A stretch of 64,000 nt of DNA from CAZLMG01 sp964560765 (GTDB lineage: Bacteria; Bdellovibrionota_B; Oligoflexia; Oligoflexales; CAZLMG01): NCBI GenBank assembly GCA_964560765.1, contig CAZLMG010000003.1, positions 169,856 to 233,855 on the forward strand, given 5' to 3'. Positions within the stretch are counted from its first letter, which is position 1; each line of letters opens with the position of its first letter. This document shows positions 34,186 to 44,118 of this stretch, in pieces. A program made the position numbers and the translations under genes. Below the pieces are notes generated by a model. It was not told the origin of the DNA and ran no database searches. It was given only the letters and a program-made list of their open reading frames with translations.

Positions 34186-34881
34186 TCAATGAGAAACGTA
34201 GTCAAAGCTGAGCTGGCGGATGCTGGTGACGAAGGTCGAGCCCGAATTATCCCCATCCGCCATCAGCCAGATACCCACAACATCCTTTTCAGGAAAAGTC
34301 AGACGCGAATGGGTCCAGCCCTCCATTTGCGGCTGGGATGGCATGGCGACGTTGTTGATGCTATCGGTATAGGGACTCTTCCACTGGGCACCGGCCGATG
34401 CCTTGGCACCAAAAAGAAAATACATCAGCTCAGCGGCTGGGTGCTGCATGTGGGCTTTGACCGCCTTGATCCAAGCGGGGGCAAAGAACGGAACTAATGG
34501 GGCCTTGCCAGACAGCAGCAAGCCGATGCGGAGGGGAAAATCATCACCCTTCTTCGTCTGCTCGCTGGCGGTGGAGGTTGCAAGCTTGCCATCCATGCGC
34601 CAGGTTGCTTGCAAGCCGACGATCTTGCGCGGCGTTTTGAAGCTCAGCAAGAGTGCGGAACTGCTCTTGTCGACAATTGCACGCAAGACGCCATCGCGAA
34701 GTTCGTACTTGGTCGCCGGAATGTCGGCAAAGACTAATGGTTGATAGGACGCCGGATCCAGCACGTTCAGTTCCTCGACAGACTGCGTGTTGGCGAAAGT
34801 GCCGAGAGACCACACCAACGATAGGCATGCAACGGCTAACCAACCGTATACGTACGGAATGTCTTTGATACTCATCATCAT
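34186..34881 (-). CDS. exported DUF3047-like protein
   Basis: About 231 residues. Signal peptide (hydrophobic core WLAVACLSLVWSLGTF, cleavage near FAN). The mature part has the feel of DUF3047: KYELRDGVLRAIVDKSSSALLL, then GLQATWRMDGKL, DDFPLRIGLLLSG and WLMADGDNSGSTFVTSI near the end. Function of the family is unknown. Three ATG codons in a row make the exact start uncertain. 38 nt upstream of the tRNA-Ser 5' end on the same strand. Confidence 0.55.
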   Translation of the reverse strand: MMMSIKDIPYVYGWLAVACLSLVWSLGTFANTQSVEELNVLDPASYQPLVFADIPATKYELRDGVLRAIVDKSSSALLLSFKTPRKIVGLQATWRMDGKLATSTASEQTKKGDDFPLRIGLLLSGKAPLVPFFAPAWIKAVKAHMQHPAAELMYFLFGAKASAGAQWKSPYTDSINNVAMPSQPQMEGWTHSRLTFPEKDVVGIWLMADGDNSGSTFVTSIRQLSFDYVSH

Positions 34882-35070
34882 GACCCAATTTTCTGCAGAC
34901 AACCATCAGAGCCATCACGACTCGTCAACATTATGGCATAAGTCAACTTTTTGAGCCAAACCCGAATCGTTAAGAACACTTTTGCCACACCAGAACGGTC
35001 CCAACTCAAGGATCGCCGTCACTCCGTCGATGGATGAAACAGTGATTCGGTCGACAATTCGACGCCTAGA

Positions 35071-36354
35071 TTGGGGGCAGAACGCGTGCGGCATCTTATC
35101 GTTTCGATTGGCTTCAGCATGCTTGGCTACGGCTGCGCTCATGACCATCAAGAGATCGCGGAAACCATCGGGTCAGAGACGACATACCGCTCCGGTCGCT
35201 TGAGCGGTGAGCCGACGCCATGGAATCGATTTCCCATGACTCGGCTCGCCAGTGATGAAGCAAATATCTTCACTCCCGCTGGGCACCCACTGCCGCATCC
35301 AGTTGTCGTGCAGAATGTCAGCGGCGCCTTCTTCGGCGTCCGCCACATGGCTTCTGAACGTGACTTGGAGCGCTTTGCCCGACCTGGCGACATTTACGTT
35401 GCCTACTCGCCAATTCAAGCTGGATCGCCTACTTATACTGGACTGACTTCGATGGATGAAGTTGGCATCGTCGTTCGCAATGAGGACGCGCGTGGCCAAA
35501 AGACATTTCCCGACTCTCCGGCCGGGGCTCTCTGCCGTATCGCCTTCCCCCGCGCAATGGCTGGCTGCACCTGGTCAAAACCGGCACACGTGTTACGATT
35601 CTTCCCTCCGACTTCCGGGAATGTAGGCGCTGATGAATTGGCTGCGTCCGTTGCGGAATTCGCTCGGCAGACATTTCGATCCCAGGATGGCCTGCAGGGC
35701 TTGTCGCACGGTGAGCGCCTACGTTTGCTGCAAGTATGGCACGGACAGGGAAGCGCCCATGCCAAAAAAGTTGCGAACTCGGAGCCAGTTTATCGCAGCA
35801 CAGAATTTCCTGCGGCCATGATCGCGCTCATCTCTGGCCATTGGCCAGCCCGCGCCTATGAGTTGAGTCAGTTGACGGCGTTGGCCCAGCGCTCCACTGC
35901 CAATCGCAGCGAGTCTCAGGCAGAAAACGATAGCGAAATTAAGCGCGCGGTACTCGCTATGGCTAGCGCCGGACTGCTTTCCAAGTCTCCACAAGAGGCC
36001 GACGTTCGAAGCGTCTCCACGTACCTAGAACAACTCGCCAACCTTTCGATTACCGAAACACCACTGGCCCTGGCTCAGGGGAAATATGATCGGGTTGTCG
36101 GCACCGCAATCTATCCCTTCAATTACCTGCGCGACGCCTTCGAGGACGGCCGATCTCTGACTGGCCGTCTGCACTACCTCGGCAGCTTTGAGACGGCAGA
36201 GCTGGCATCCGTTCCAAAATCGGGCAGAAATCTCGAAATAATGCCCTATGCAGGTTATCTATTCGGCGACGCCACGACTGTTGACGAGCTGGCTACGAAA
36301 GTGAAACGACGGCCACCGATCGTCTGGATTGACAGAAATAATTTTCGATATTAA
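35071..36354 (+). CDS. lipoprotein of unknown function
   Basis: Up to 427 residues. A TTG start gives MGAERVRHLIVSIGFSMLGY followed by Gly-Cys, a short signal with lipobox MLGYGC; a GTG five codons later is equally good. Mature part soluble: FARPGDIYVAYSP and MDEVGIVVRN recall the beginning of YiiX/NlpC-like cysteine-peptidase folds, but no Cys-His pair can be placed with confidence. Ends IVWIDRNNFRY. It precedes ppk1 by 30 nt and may share its transcript. Confidence 0.5.
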   Translation: MGAERVRHLIVSIGFSMLGYGCAHDHQEIAETIGSETTYRSGRLSGEPTPWNRFPMTRLASDEANIFTPAGHPLPHPVVVQNVSGAFFGVRHMASERDLERFARPGDIYVAYSPIQAGSPTYTGLTSMDEVGIVVRNEDARGQKTFPDSPAGALCRIAFPRAMAGCTWSKPAHVLRFFPPTSGNVGADELAASVAEFARQTFRSQDGLQGLSHGERLRLLQVWHGQGSAHAKKVANSEPVYRSTEFPAAMIALISGHWPARAYELSQLTALAQRSTANRSESQAENDSEIKRAVLAMASAGLLSKSPQEADVRSVSTYLEQLANLSITETPLALAQGKYDRVVGTAIYPFNYLRDAFEDGRSLTGRLHYLGSFETAELASVPKSGRNLEIMPYAGYLFGDATTVDELATKVKRRPPIVWIDRNNFRY

Positions 36355-36384
36355 GTAGATAGCCCCAAAAGAGGCCAAGGCCGT

Positions 36385-38586
36385 ATGCCGCATTCCCATT
36401 TGTACTTCAATCGCGAACAGAGCTGGCTCGAGTTCAATAGCCGCGTTCTGCAAGAAGCCCTTGACCCCTCAACACCCTTACTTGAGCGCTTGAAGTTCAT
36501 CAGTATCTTCGCCTCTAATCTCGACGAGTTCTTCATGGTTCGCGTTGCCGGCTTGAAGAAGATGGAAAAAGAGGGAATTTCCCAGTCTGACTCACCCGGC
36601 GAAACTGACGCTGGCAAAGTCCTACGAGAAATCTGGACGCGCACCACCGATCTCGTTCAACGTCGCGATAACTGCTTGACCACGGAAGTTCTGCCTGAAT
36701 TGGCAAAGCATGGCATTCGCATACTCACACTCGAAGAACTCAGCCCTAAACAAAAAGAGTTTGCGGTCACCTATTTCGAGGATGAAGTCTTTCCGGTGTT
36801 GACACCGTTGGCATACGATCCGGCGCATCCGTTTCCCTTCCTCTCCAACTTGGCCATCTACTTCTTAGTCATCCACGAGGACTCGCGACTAGACGCGGAT
36901 GACGAGCGAATGAATCTATGCTTTGTCGAGATACCACGCGTACTCGACAGACTCATTGAGTTGCCATCGGAGGATGGTCAATGCCAATTCATTCTCCTGG
37001 ATGAATTGGTACGCGGTAATCTTCAGCAACTTTTCCTCGGCATCCGCGTGATTGATGCCTTTCCGATCCGCGTGACTCGCAACCTTGACTATGAGCTCTT
37101 GGAAAACGAAGTCGTAGATCTATTGCAAACCATGAAAGCCGAGATGGTGAGCCGGGAGCATCAAGAAGCCATTCGACTTCAATATGATCCGCGCTTGCCG
37201 CCAGTAGTGTTGCGCAAGCTTCTCTATGAGCTGGACCTCATCTCATCGGAAGCCTTTCCCACAATATCACCCATGTATCTTGCTTCGCTGGCAAGGCTCT
37301 ATCGATTGGACTTCCCGGCGCTGAAGTTTCCAGCATTCAACCCGCGCTTACCCAAGCAGTTTTCCTCAAGAGAGGACATTTTTTCCATTATCGCGCAGGG
37401 GGACCTGCTCGTCCATCACCCCTACGAGAGCTTTTATGCAGTCACTGAGTTCCTCATGTCTGCAGCCCATGATCCAAACGTCGTCGCAATAAAACAGACC
37501 CTTTATCGAACCATTGGTGATTCGCCAATCATCAAATCGCTGATTGAAGCCGCAGAAAACGGCAAACAGGTGACAGCCGTTATCGAGCTAAAGGCGCGCT
37601 TTGATGAACGCAACAACATGGTGTGGGCGCGGCGCCTTGAACGTGCTGGCGTCAATGTGGTTTTTGGCTTTGTGGGCCTGAAGACACATTGCAAAGCCAC
37701 CATGGTGATCCGCCGCGAAAAGAAAAAGCTGGTGCGCTACGTCCACCTATCAACTGGCAACTACAACTCGAACACGGCTAAGCTTTACACGGACATCGGC
37801 CTGTTCACCATGGATCCAGATCTAACCTATGACGTATCCGTCCTGTTTAATCTTGTTACAGGTTACAACATTCTTTCCCATAGCTCCGAGGACGCAGCTA
37901 CCATGACTCGCCCTGAGTTAGTCAAAGCTGCGATCGCACCGCTCAATCTGCGTGAGCGAATCATCAATCTCATCGACGAGGAAATTCAACATCAGAAGGC
38001 ACATGGCAATGGCCTAATCATGGCAAAGATGAATGCGCTCGTCGATCAGGTGATCATCGATAAGTTGTACGATGCCTCGCAGGCCGGTGTAAAGATTCGA
38101 CTTCTAGTTCGCGGCATTTGCTGTTTACGCCCAGGAATTGCCGGCCTCAGCGAGAACATCGAAGTCGTTTCTATTATCGATCGATTTCTGGAGCACTCCC
38201 GCGCCTTCTATTTCCGCGGCAACGGCCAAGATCGCGTCTTTCTCTCTAGCGCCGATTGGATGCCGCGCAATATGGATCGACGGGTGGAACTTTGGTTTCC
38301 GATCGAGCGGCCAGAGCTGAAGGAACGCGTGGTTAAGGAGATTTTGGGGCTGGGTTTTGCAGACAACGTGAAAGCACGCGTGATGCAGCCAGACGGCACT
38401 TACGTCTGCCGAAAGCCGGAGCCAGGAGGAAAGGTCATTCGTTCTCAATTCCAATTGATTGACTTAGCGCGGGAAGCTGGCATCCAGTCCAAGCCTTACG
38501 ACATCGCAATCAGTCATAATGCTTCCGAAGAGGGAGAACGCCCGGTGTTGATGAAACCGAAGAAAAACAAGAGACACAAAGGCTGA
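36385..38586 (+). CDS. ppk1: polyphosphate kinase 1
   Basis: 733 residues, the usual PPK1 length. All four domains are visible: N-terminal FNREQSWLEFNSRVLQEA and FFMVRVAGLKK; head domain; HHPYESF and AIKQTLYRTIGDSPI starting the first catalytic domain; the phosphohistidine region GFVGLKTHCKATMV; HLSTGNYNSNTAKLYTD; and SSADWMPRNMDRRVEL. It makes inorganic polyphosphate from ATP reversibly. It follows a lipoprotein gene by 30 nt and converges with a methyltransferase gene 2 nt away. Confidence 0.95.
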   Translation: MPHSHLYFNREQSWLEFNSRVLQEALDPSTPLLERLKFISIFASNLDEFFMVRVAGLKKMEKEGISQSDSPGETDAGKVLREIWTRTTDLVQRRDNCLTTEVLPELAKHGIRILTLEELSPKQKEFAVTYFEDEVFPVLTPLAYDPAHPFPFLSNLAIYFLVIHEDSRLDADDERMNLCFVEIPRVLDRLIELPSEDGQCQFILLDELVRGNLQQLFLGIRVIDAFPIRVTRNLDYELLENEVVDLLQTMKAEMVSREHQEAIRLQYDPRLPPVVLRKLLYELDLISSEAFPTISPMYLASLARLYRLDFPALKFPAFNPRLPKQFSSREDIFSIIAQGDLLVHHPYESFYAVTEFLMSAAHDPNVVAIKQTLYRTIGDSPIIKSLIEAAENGKQVTAVIELKARFDERNNMVWARRLERAGVNVVFGFVGLKTHCKATMVIRREKKKLVRYVHLSTGNYNSNTAKLYTDIGLFTMDPDLTYDVSVLFNLVTGYNILSHSSEDAATMTRPELVKAAIAPLNLRERIINLIDEEIQHQKAHGNGLIMAKMNALVDQVIIDKLYDASQAGVKIRLLVRGICCLRPGIAGLSENIEVVSIIDRFLEHSRAFYFRGNGQDRVFLSSADWMPRNMDRRVELWFPIERPELKERVVKEILGLGFADNVKARVMQPDGTYVCRKPEPGGKVIRSQFQLIDLAREAGIQSKPYDIAISHNASEEGERPVLMKPKKNKRHKG

Positions 38587-38588
38587 AA

Positions 38589-39401
38589 CTATTTCTCGCT
38601 AGCGATGTACGCCACCCACGATTCACAGACTTCACCTTCATCCGTTTGCTGATAGATACCGTCTCCATCACCCTCTTCGTCGGTACCCTCCCAGTAAACA
38701 TGAGTGCGACTGAATCCCGCTTCCGCTAGGATCTCGCGCAACTCGCGGATCGTCCACATGCGCCAGTCATAGGAAAAAACCTGCGAGCGCTTGGCTTCAC
38801 CCGGGCGCTTAAAGTGGATAAAGAATTTAGCCTCGTGAGTGATGGGATCGTAGGAATCTTGATCCCAAAAATAACTAAAGTTCGGGTCGGTATGTTCGGT
38901 CTCTTCTTCGTTTGGCTCCATACATCGAGGGCCGCCAAAACAGTCGATGAGAAAAACCCCATCCTTGTTCAACGTCGAGTAACAATTGCTAAAATAGCGC
39001 TTGAGGAGTTCGCGATTCTTGAAGATGTAATAAGAAAAATTTGTGGCCGCGATGAGATCGACGTGGGGCAACGACGGGTCAAGCACATTACCTTGCATAA
39101 TTTGAATACGGCTCTGCTGCTCAGGGGTTAGCTTGGGCAAGTAGTTGTCGCGGCCATAACTAATCGGCTCAGGATCCAAATCAACGCCAATAGCGGTATG
39201 TCCCTTATCCAACTTTACCCAGGCCGTACTATTGATGAACGTACCGCAAAAATCTTCGCGAAGCGAACGCGGCATTTGATGCTTTAGCTCGATGAAGACG
39301 CGTCGATAGAACTCGGCGTCCACCTCAGGAGCCTGCACGGCTGCAGAGTAATAGTAGTACTTGTCAAAAATTGGCAATGGGGTGCTGTGTTTTTTTGTCA
39401 T
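38589..39401 (-). CDS. class I SAM-dependent methyltransferase
   Basis: 270 residues. EDFCGTFINSTAWVKL and AIGVDLDPEPISYGRDN hold the SAM-binding core, then IMQGNVLDPSLPHVDLIAATNFSYYIF and LNKDGVFLIDCFGG. The YYSAAVQAPEVDAEFY start is typical of a family of unassigned class I methyltransferases found in Bdellovibrio-like and other bacteria. Small-molecule or protein target unknown. Tail to tail with ppk1. Confidence 0.75.
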   Translation of the reverse strand: MTKKHSTPLPIFDKYYYYSAAVQAPEVDAEFYRRVFIELKHQMPRSLREDFCGTFINSTAWVKLDKGHTAIGVDLDPEPISYGRDNYLPKLTPEQQSRIQIMQGNVLDPSLPHVDLIAATNFSYYIFKNRELLKRYFSNCYSTLNKDGVFLIDCFGGPRCMEPNEEETEHTDPNFSYFWDQDSYDPITHEAKFFIHFKRPGEAKRSQVFSYDWRMWTIRELREILAEAGFSRTHVYWEGTDEEGDGDGIYQQTDEGEVCESWVAYIASEK

Positions 39402-39515
39402 CCGAGGAACCTAACTGGCGTCGCAAGCCTTGTCAACATACGGATCTCACTTGCAAAGCTTGCGGCGGCGGTTGATGATTAAGATTCGAAAAAAATAGGA
39501 ACTGAGGTGGTCAAG

Positions 39516-40025
39516 ATGCACGAGCTGTCAATTTCATTTATGCGTCATGGGGTAGCCGTCGATCCTGGGGATTTCACCGGGCCAGATCGGGAGCGCCCGC
39601 TGACAGCAGATGGACGAGACAAGTGCTTGAAAGCAGCTCGTGGCTATTTGCGACGCTTTCAGCCCTCTTGGGTCTTGACCAGCCCACTGCTGCGGGCGCG
39701 GCAAACGGCCGACCTTGTCATGCTAGCTGCGCAAGAATTAAGCTTGCCAATAAAGGGGCCACTGGTTGTCGAAGCTCTAGCACTGGAGCGTAACTGGGAA
39801 GATTGGCTGGAGTATTTGCAGCATGGTGCTGGCGACTGGCGCGCACAGCCTGAAATTCTGGCCATCGGCCATGAACCTAATTTGAGCTTATTCACAGCCC
39901 GACATTTGGGCTTGAGGTCTCCCCACTGGACTTTCAAGAAGTCGGGCGTTGCGGTGGTGGAACTTTCGACTGATTTTGAGGAGGGGGAGCTGGTCGCTTT
40001 TCTGCCGCCAAAAGTGCTGCGCTAG
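39516..40025 (+). CDS. SixA-like phosphohistidine phosphatase
   Basis: 169 residues from the ATG with GAGGTGG upstream. Histidine phosphatase superfamily: FMRHGVAVDPG carries the RHG motif, RPLTADGRDKCLKAA, VLTSPLLRARQTADLV with the second Arg, and AIGHEPNLS with the distal His. SixA removes phosphate from His residues of phosphotransferase and HPt proteins. Its place 43 nt before ppsA, whose catalytic His is phosphorylated, is suggestive, but a functional link is inference. Confidence 0.85.
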   Translation: MHELSISFMRHGVAVDPGDFTGPDRERPLTADGRDKCLKAARGYLRRFQPSWVLTSPLLRARQTADLVMLAAQELSLPIKGPLVVEALALERNWEDWLEYLQHGAGDWRAQPEILAIGHEPNLSLFTARHLGLRSPHWTFKKSGVAVVELSTDFEEGELVAFLPPKVLR

Positions 40026-40068
40026 GGCATGATCTTGCTGGCTGTTTGCCAGAAGATGGAGAGTCCCC

Positions 40069-42468
40069 ATGAGCACCAAATACATTCGTTGGTTTTCTGA
40101 AGTTGTCCTCGCCGACGTGCCGACCGTTGGCGGAAAAAATGCGTCACTGGGCGAGATGTACCAATCTCTGACGCGAGAAGGCATCCGAGTCCCCAATGGA
40201 TTTGCCATTACTGCGGACGCCTATCGGGCATTTGTTCGCGACAGCCACATCGAGACAGACATTTTGCGTCGTCTGCAGACGCTCGATACCCGTGACGTCA
40301 CGCAATTGCGCGAAACAGGCCACTCCATCCGTCACATGATCCTAGCGGCTCCCTATCCTCAGGGCTTAGCCCAAGAGATCACCGAGGCCTATGCGCAACT
40401 TTCCGGCACCCAGAAGTCTGGGGTCGATGTGGCTGTGCGCAGTAGCGCCACAGCAGAAGACTTGCCCGATGCTAGCTTTGCCGGTCAGCAGGAAACTTTT
40501 CTGAACGTACAGGGGCCGCAAGCCCTGTTAGAAATGGTTCGCCGCTGTTTTGCATCGCTGTTCACGGACCGCGCCATCTCCTATCGGGTCGACAAAGGCT
40601 TTGCCCATGACAAGGTGGCCCTTTCTGTGGGCGTGCAGGTCATGGTGCGCTCCGATCTCGCCAGCTCTGGAGTTATGTTTTCCATCGATACAGAAACAGG
40701 CTTTCGCAATGCCGTGCTCATCAATGCCGCCTATGGCCTGGGTGAAAACGTCGTGCAAGGCGCAGTAAATCCCGATGAATATTATGTCTTTAAGCCGACC
40801 CTACTGGAAGGCAAGCGTCCCATTTTGCAGCGAATGATTGGCAGCAAGGAATTCAAACTGATTTATGACGAGGGCGGCGGTCGCATGACCAAGAACGTTC
40901 CCGTCTCCGTTACCGACCGCGAACGACTGGTTTTGAGTGACGACGAAATTTTGTTGTTGGCCCGTTGGGCATGCAGGATCGAGGAATACTACTCGCAGTT
41001 GCGCGGCACGTTCACGCCCATGGATATCGAGTGGGCGAAGGATGGAAATACGCAGGAACTGTTCATCGTTCAGGCTCGGCCAGAGACCGTTCAGTCGCAA
41101 CGAGATTCCACCGTGATTGAGTCATTTCGTCTGCTGGAAAAGGGCGAAGTTCTCATTACTGGCCGCAGCGTTGGCGAGCGTGTAGCCTCAGGCCCCGTTC
41201 GCGTCGTCAAAACTTCTGCTGATCTGGTGAAGGTCAAAGCGGGCGATGTGTTGGTCGCAGATAAGACAGACCCCGACTGGGAGCCCTCAATGAAAGTGGC
41301 GGCCGCCATCATCACCAATCGGGGCGGCCGGACTTGCCACGCAGCCATTGTCAGCCGAGAACTCGGAGTTCCAGCTGTTGTCGGCTGCATGACGGCCACG
41401 GACCTCTTGCGCGATGACCACGTCGTCACGGTGTCCTGCGCCGAAGGAGACATCGGCCGAGTCTACGACGGCGCCCTGCGCTTTGAAGCCACTAGCCTTA
41501 AGTTGACGGAGCAGGCACGTCCCAAAACTAAGATCATGTTGAATATTGCCAAGCCAGAAGACGCCTTCCGGCTGTCGCAACTACCATGCGATGGCGTTGG
41601 TCTTGCGCGTTTGGAGTTTATCATCACCGACTATATCAAGGTCCATCCCATGGCCTTGGTTCACTACGATCGCCTGCTAGGAACAGAGGACGGACAAAAA
41701 ATTGCCGCTCTGACAAGAGGATTCAGCGACAAGCGTGAGTATTTCGTCAGCAAGTTGGCAGAAGGGGTCGCCATGCTTGGTGCGGCTTTTTATCCGCGCG
41801 ATGTTATCGTGCGCATGAGTGATTTTAAGACCAACGAGTACGCCAACCTCGTGGGCGGGCGCGACTTCGAGCCCACCGAAGAGAATCCGATGATCGGATT
41901 TCGCGGCGCCTCGCGCTATTATTCGCCTCGTTATCGAGCTGGATTCGAGCTGGAATGCCAGGCTCTGAAGCGGGTGCGCAACGACATGGGGTTGACCAAT
42001 GTCAAGGTGATGATTCCCTTTTGTCGAACGGTCAACGAAGCCAAACAAGTTTTGAGCGTGATGGAGTCCGCCGGCCTCAAGCGCGGCGAGGGCGGGCTGG
42101 AAGTTTATGTGATGTGTGAGATCCCAAGTAATGTCATTCTCGTGGATCAATTTAGTGAATGCTTTGATGGATTTTCCATCGGCTCGAATGACCTGACGCA
42201 GCTGACCTTGGGTGTCGATCGCGATTCCGAGTTGTTAGCGAGTATCTTCGACGAGCGAAACGACGCCGTAACTCGCTTCATACGACAAGCGATACGTGGC
42301 GCGCGCCAGCATCAACGCAAGATTGGTATTTGCGGCCAGGCACCATCAGATTATCCTGATTTTGCTCGATTCCTCGTAGAAGAAGGCATCGATAGCATAT
42401 CGCTGAATCCCGATGTGGCGGTAAAGATGCTTCTAACAGTCAAGAACTTTGAAGCTGAGGTTAAGTAG
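40069..42468 (+). CDS. ppsA: phosphoenolpyruvate synthase
   Basis: 799 residues, GGAGAG before the ATG. N-terminal ATP-grasp domain (GGKNASLGEMY, VRSSATAEDLPDASFAGQQE, FIVQARPETVQS), swivelling phosphohistidine domain (NRGGRTCHAAIVSREL, with the catalytic His) and C-terminal PEP/pyruvate barrel (GRDFEPTEENPMIGFRGASR, SIGSNDLTQLTLGVDRDS and GICGQAPSD with the catalytic Cys). Converts pyruvate and ATP to PEP, AMP and phosphate. Ends four bases before the hydrogenase operon starts. Confidence 0.95.
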   Translation: MSTKYIRWFSEVVLADVPTVGGKNASLGEMYQSLTREGIRVPNGFAITADAYRAFVRDSHIETDILRRLQTLDTRDVTQLRETGHSIRHMILAAPYPQGLAQEITEAYAQLSGTQKSGVDVAVRSSATAEDLPDASFAGQQETFLNVQGPQALLEMVRRCFASLFTDRAISYRVDKGFAHDKVALSVGVQVMVRSDLASSGVMFSIDTETGFRNAVLINAAYGLGENVVQGAVNPDEYYVFKPTLLEGKRPILQRMIGSKEFKLIYDEGGGRMTKNVPVSVTDRERLVLSDDEILLLARWACRIEEYYSQLRGTFTPMDIEWAKDGNTQELFIVQARPETVQSQRDSTVIESFRLLEKGEVLITGRSVGERVASGPVRVVKTSADLVKVKAGDVLVADKTDPDWEPSMKVAAAIITNRGGRTCHAAIVSRELGVPAVVGCMTATDLLRDDHVVTVSCAEGDIGRVYDGALRFEATSLKLTEQARPKTKIMLNIAKPEDAFRLSQLPCDGVGLARLEFIITDYIKVHPMALVHYDRLLGTEDGQKIAALTRGFSDKREYFVSKLAEGVAMLGAAFYPRDVIVRMSDFKTNEYANLVGGRDFEPTEENPMIGFRGASRYYSPRYRAGFELECQALKRVRNDMGLTNVKVMIPFCRTVNEAKQVLSVMESAGLKRGEGGLEVYVMCEIPSNVILVDQFSECFDGFSIGSNDLTQLTLGVDRDSELLASIFDERNDAVTRFIRQAIRGARQHQRKIGICGQAPSDYPDFARFLVEEGIDSISLNPDVAVKMLLTVKNFEAEVK

Positions 42469-42472
42469 TCAC

Positions 42473-43630
42473 ATGAGCGCTTCTCCACAGGTCCCCGTGG
42501 GAACTCATTTACTATCTGTGGCGGACTTGCAGCGCCTTCTCGATATCTTGACCTTGAATGGCCGCACTGTGATCGGCCCTACTTGGAATGATGGCTCGAT
42601 CATTTACGACCAGGTGCGACATGTGGATGACCTCCCCCGTGGCTGGGGTGATGAGCAGGCTCCGGGCAAGTACCGCACCTTTCGGCGCAATGATCAGCAG
42701 TTGTTTGGATTCGCTGTTGGGCCCCATTCTTGGCGACGTTATCTGCATCCGCCCGTGCAGGGTCTCGTTCAAGGTCAAAAATCGGGAAAAAGCATTCAGT
42801 GGCAAGAGGTGCGGGAGCCCGCGACCGCGTTCGCCTTCCTAGGAGTTCGCGCTTGCGAGATCGCAGCCATCGAACGGCAGGCGGATGTATTTGCCAAGGC
42901 CATCACTGGCAGCAATCGCTATGCAGAACGACGTGCTCAGTCGCTGATCATTGCCGTCAATTGCGCCGAACCCGCCGCAACTTGCTTTTGTGATGCTATG
43001 CATACGGGACCAGAAGTTCACGGCGGAGCGGACCTAGTATTGACGGAGTGTATCAACGGCGATCAACATTTTTTTCTTGTGCGCGCAGAATCAAGCTCGG
43101 GCCAGGAACTATTGCAGACCCTAACTCTGTCTACGCCCACGCCCGAAAACCAGAAAACAGGTGCCAACGTGCTCACCACGACAAAGGGCAAGCTCCGACG
43201 CCAATTTCCCGGTGGTGGCGAACCATCGCTCGCGCCCTTTCTGGAGGCGAATATCCGCCACTCGGAATGGGACAAGGTGGCGGAGCGGTGTTTGAGTTGC
43301 GGCAATTGCACCAATGTTTGCCCGACGTGCTTCTGTACCACCACCAAGGAAGTCATCGACCTTTCAGGTGCAAGTGTTGAGCGACAAATGCATTGGGACA
43401 ATTGCTTTACGAATGGATTTTCCCATGTTCATGGCGGACCCGTCCGCGACTCAACTGCAGCTCGCTATCGCCAATGGGTAACGCACAAACTTGGCACCTG
43501 GTGGGAGCAATTTGGTAGTTCTGGCTGCGTGGGCTGCGGTCGCTGCGCGACTTGGTGCCCTGTCGGCATCGACTTCATCGATGAAATCACAAAAATGCAG
43601 CAAACAGACCCTCGAGGGGAATCCATATGA
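42473..43630 (+). CDS. [NiFe] hydrogenase group 3b, iron-sulfur (beta) subunit
   Basis: About 385 residues from the ATG just after the ppsA stop; GAGGTTAAG within the end of ppsA could act as its binding site. N-terminal domain as in AsrA/HydB (VGTHLLSVADLQRLLDIL, FAFLGVRACEIAAI). The C-terminus binds two [4Fe-4S] clusters: CLSCGNCTNVCPTCFC and CVGCGRCATWCPVG. It wires the hydrogenase to the flavin subunit; in Pyrococcus the enzyme also reduces sulfur. First subunit gene of the operon. Confidence 0.85.
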   Translation: MSASPQVPVGTHLLSVADLQRLLDILTLNGRTVIGPTWNDGSIIYDQVRHVDDLPRGWGDEQAPGKYRTFRRNDQQLFGFAVGPHSWRRYLHPPVQGLVQGQKSGKSIQWQEVREPATAFAFLGVRACEIAAIERQADVFAKAITGSNRYAERRAQSLIIAVNCAEPAATCFCDAMHTGPEVHGGADLVLTECINGDQHFFLVRAESSSGQELLQTLTLSTPTPENQKTGANVLTTTKGKLRRQFPGGGEPSLAPFLEANIRHSEWDKVAERCLSCGNCTNVCPTCFCTTTKEVIDLSGASVERQMHWDNCFTNGFSHVHGGPVRDSTAARYRQWVTHKLGTWWEQFGSSGCVGCGRCATWCPVGIDFIDEITKMQQTDPRGESI

Positions 43631-44109
43631 CGGCAAATTTGGAAATTGGAGAGCTGCTGAGGCATCATCGCTTTTTTTCGACTATGGATGATCGCGTGCT
43701 CGATACAGTCGCCAGACAATGTCGCGCTGCTAATTTTAAACGCGGCACCGTATTGGCCCGCACCGGACAACCGGCGGAGAAATTTTTCTTGATCCTGAGC
43801 GGTCGCATCGCTATCGAGACGCATGGTCGCTCCAGTGCGCCGCGCGTTTTGGAGACACTTGGCAAAGACGAAGTTTTTGGCTGGTCCTGGCTGTTTCCAC
43901 CGTTTCAGTGGACCTTTGACGCCGTTTGCCTAGATGATGCGCGTGTTCTCGAAATCAATGGCGAAGAACTACGTGATCTTTGCGAACACGACCCTGCCAT
44001 TGGCTATCAGGTTCTGCGACGTTTTACCCAATTAATGACGCAGCGGATTCAAGCCCTGCGCCTGCAGTTAATGGATGTCTACGGCGAGACTACGCAGCCT
44101 GCGAAATAG
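43627..44109 (+). CDS. cyclic-nucleotide-binding domain protein without HTH
   Basis: 160 residues: a single Crp-type cNMP domain (about 10-125; FSTMDDRVLDTVARQC, FKRGTVLARTGQPAEKFFLILSGRIAI, DEVFGWSWLFPP) and a C-terminal helix. It stops before any DNA-binding helix-turn-helix. The residues of the classical cAMP phosphate-binding cassette are not well kept. Such a gene commonly sits between the Fe-S and flavin subunit genes in group 3b operons, where it may act as a structural or sensory partner. Overlaps its upstream neighbour by 4 nt. Confidence 0.75.
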   Translation: MTANLEIGELLRHHRFFSTMDDRVLDTVARQCRAANFKRGTVLARTGQPAEKFFLILSGRIAIETHGRSSAPRVLETLGKDEVFGWSWLFPPFQWTFDAVCLDDARVLEINGEELRDLCEHDPAIGYQVLRRFTQLMTQRIQALRLQLMDVYGETTQPAK

Positions 44110-44118
44110 GAGTTTCGT

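Noticed and set aside
43627..44109. Crp/Fnr-type transcription regulator of the hydrogenase
   Set aside because: The protein ends before any helix-turn-helix, so DNA binding is unlikely.
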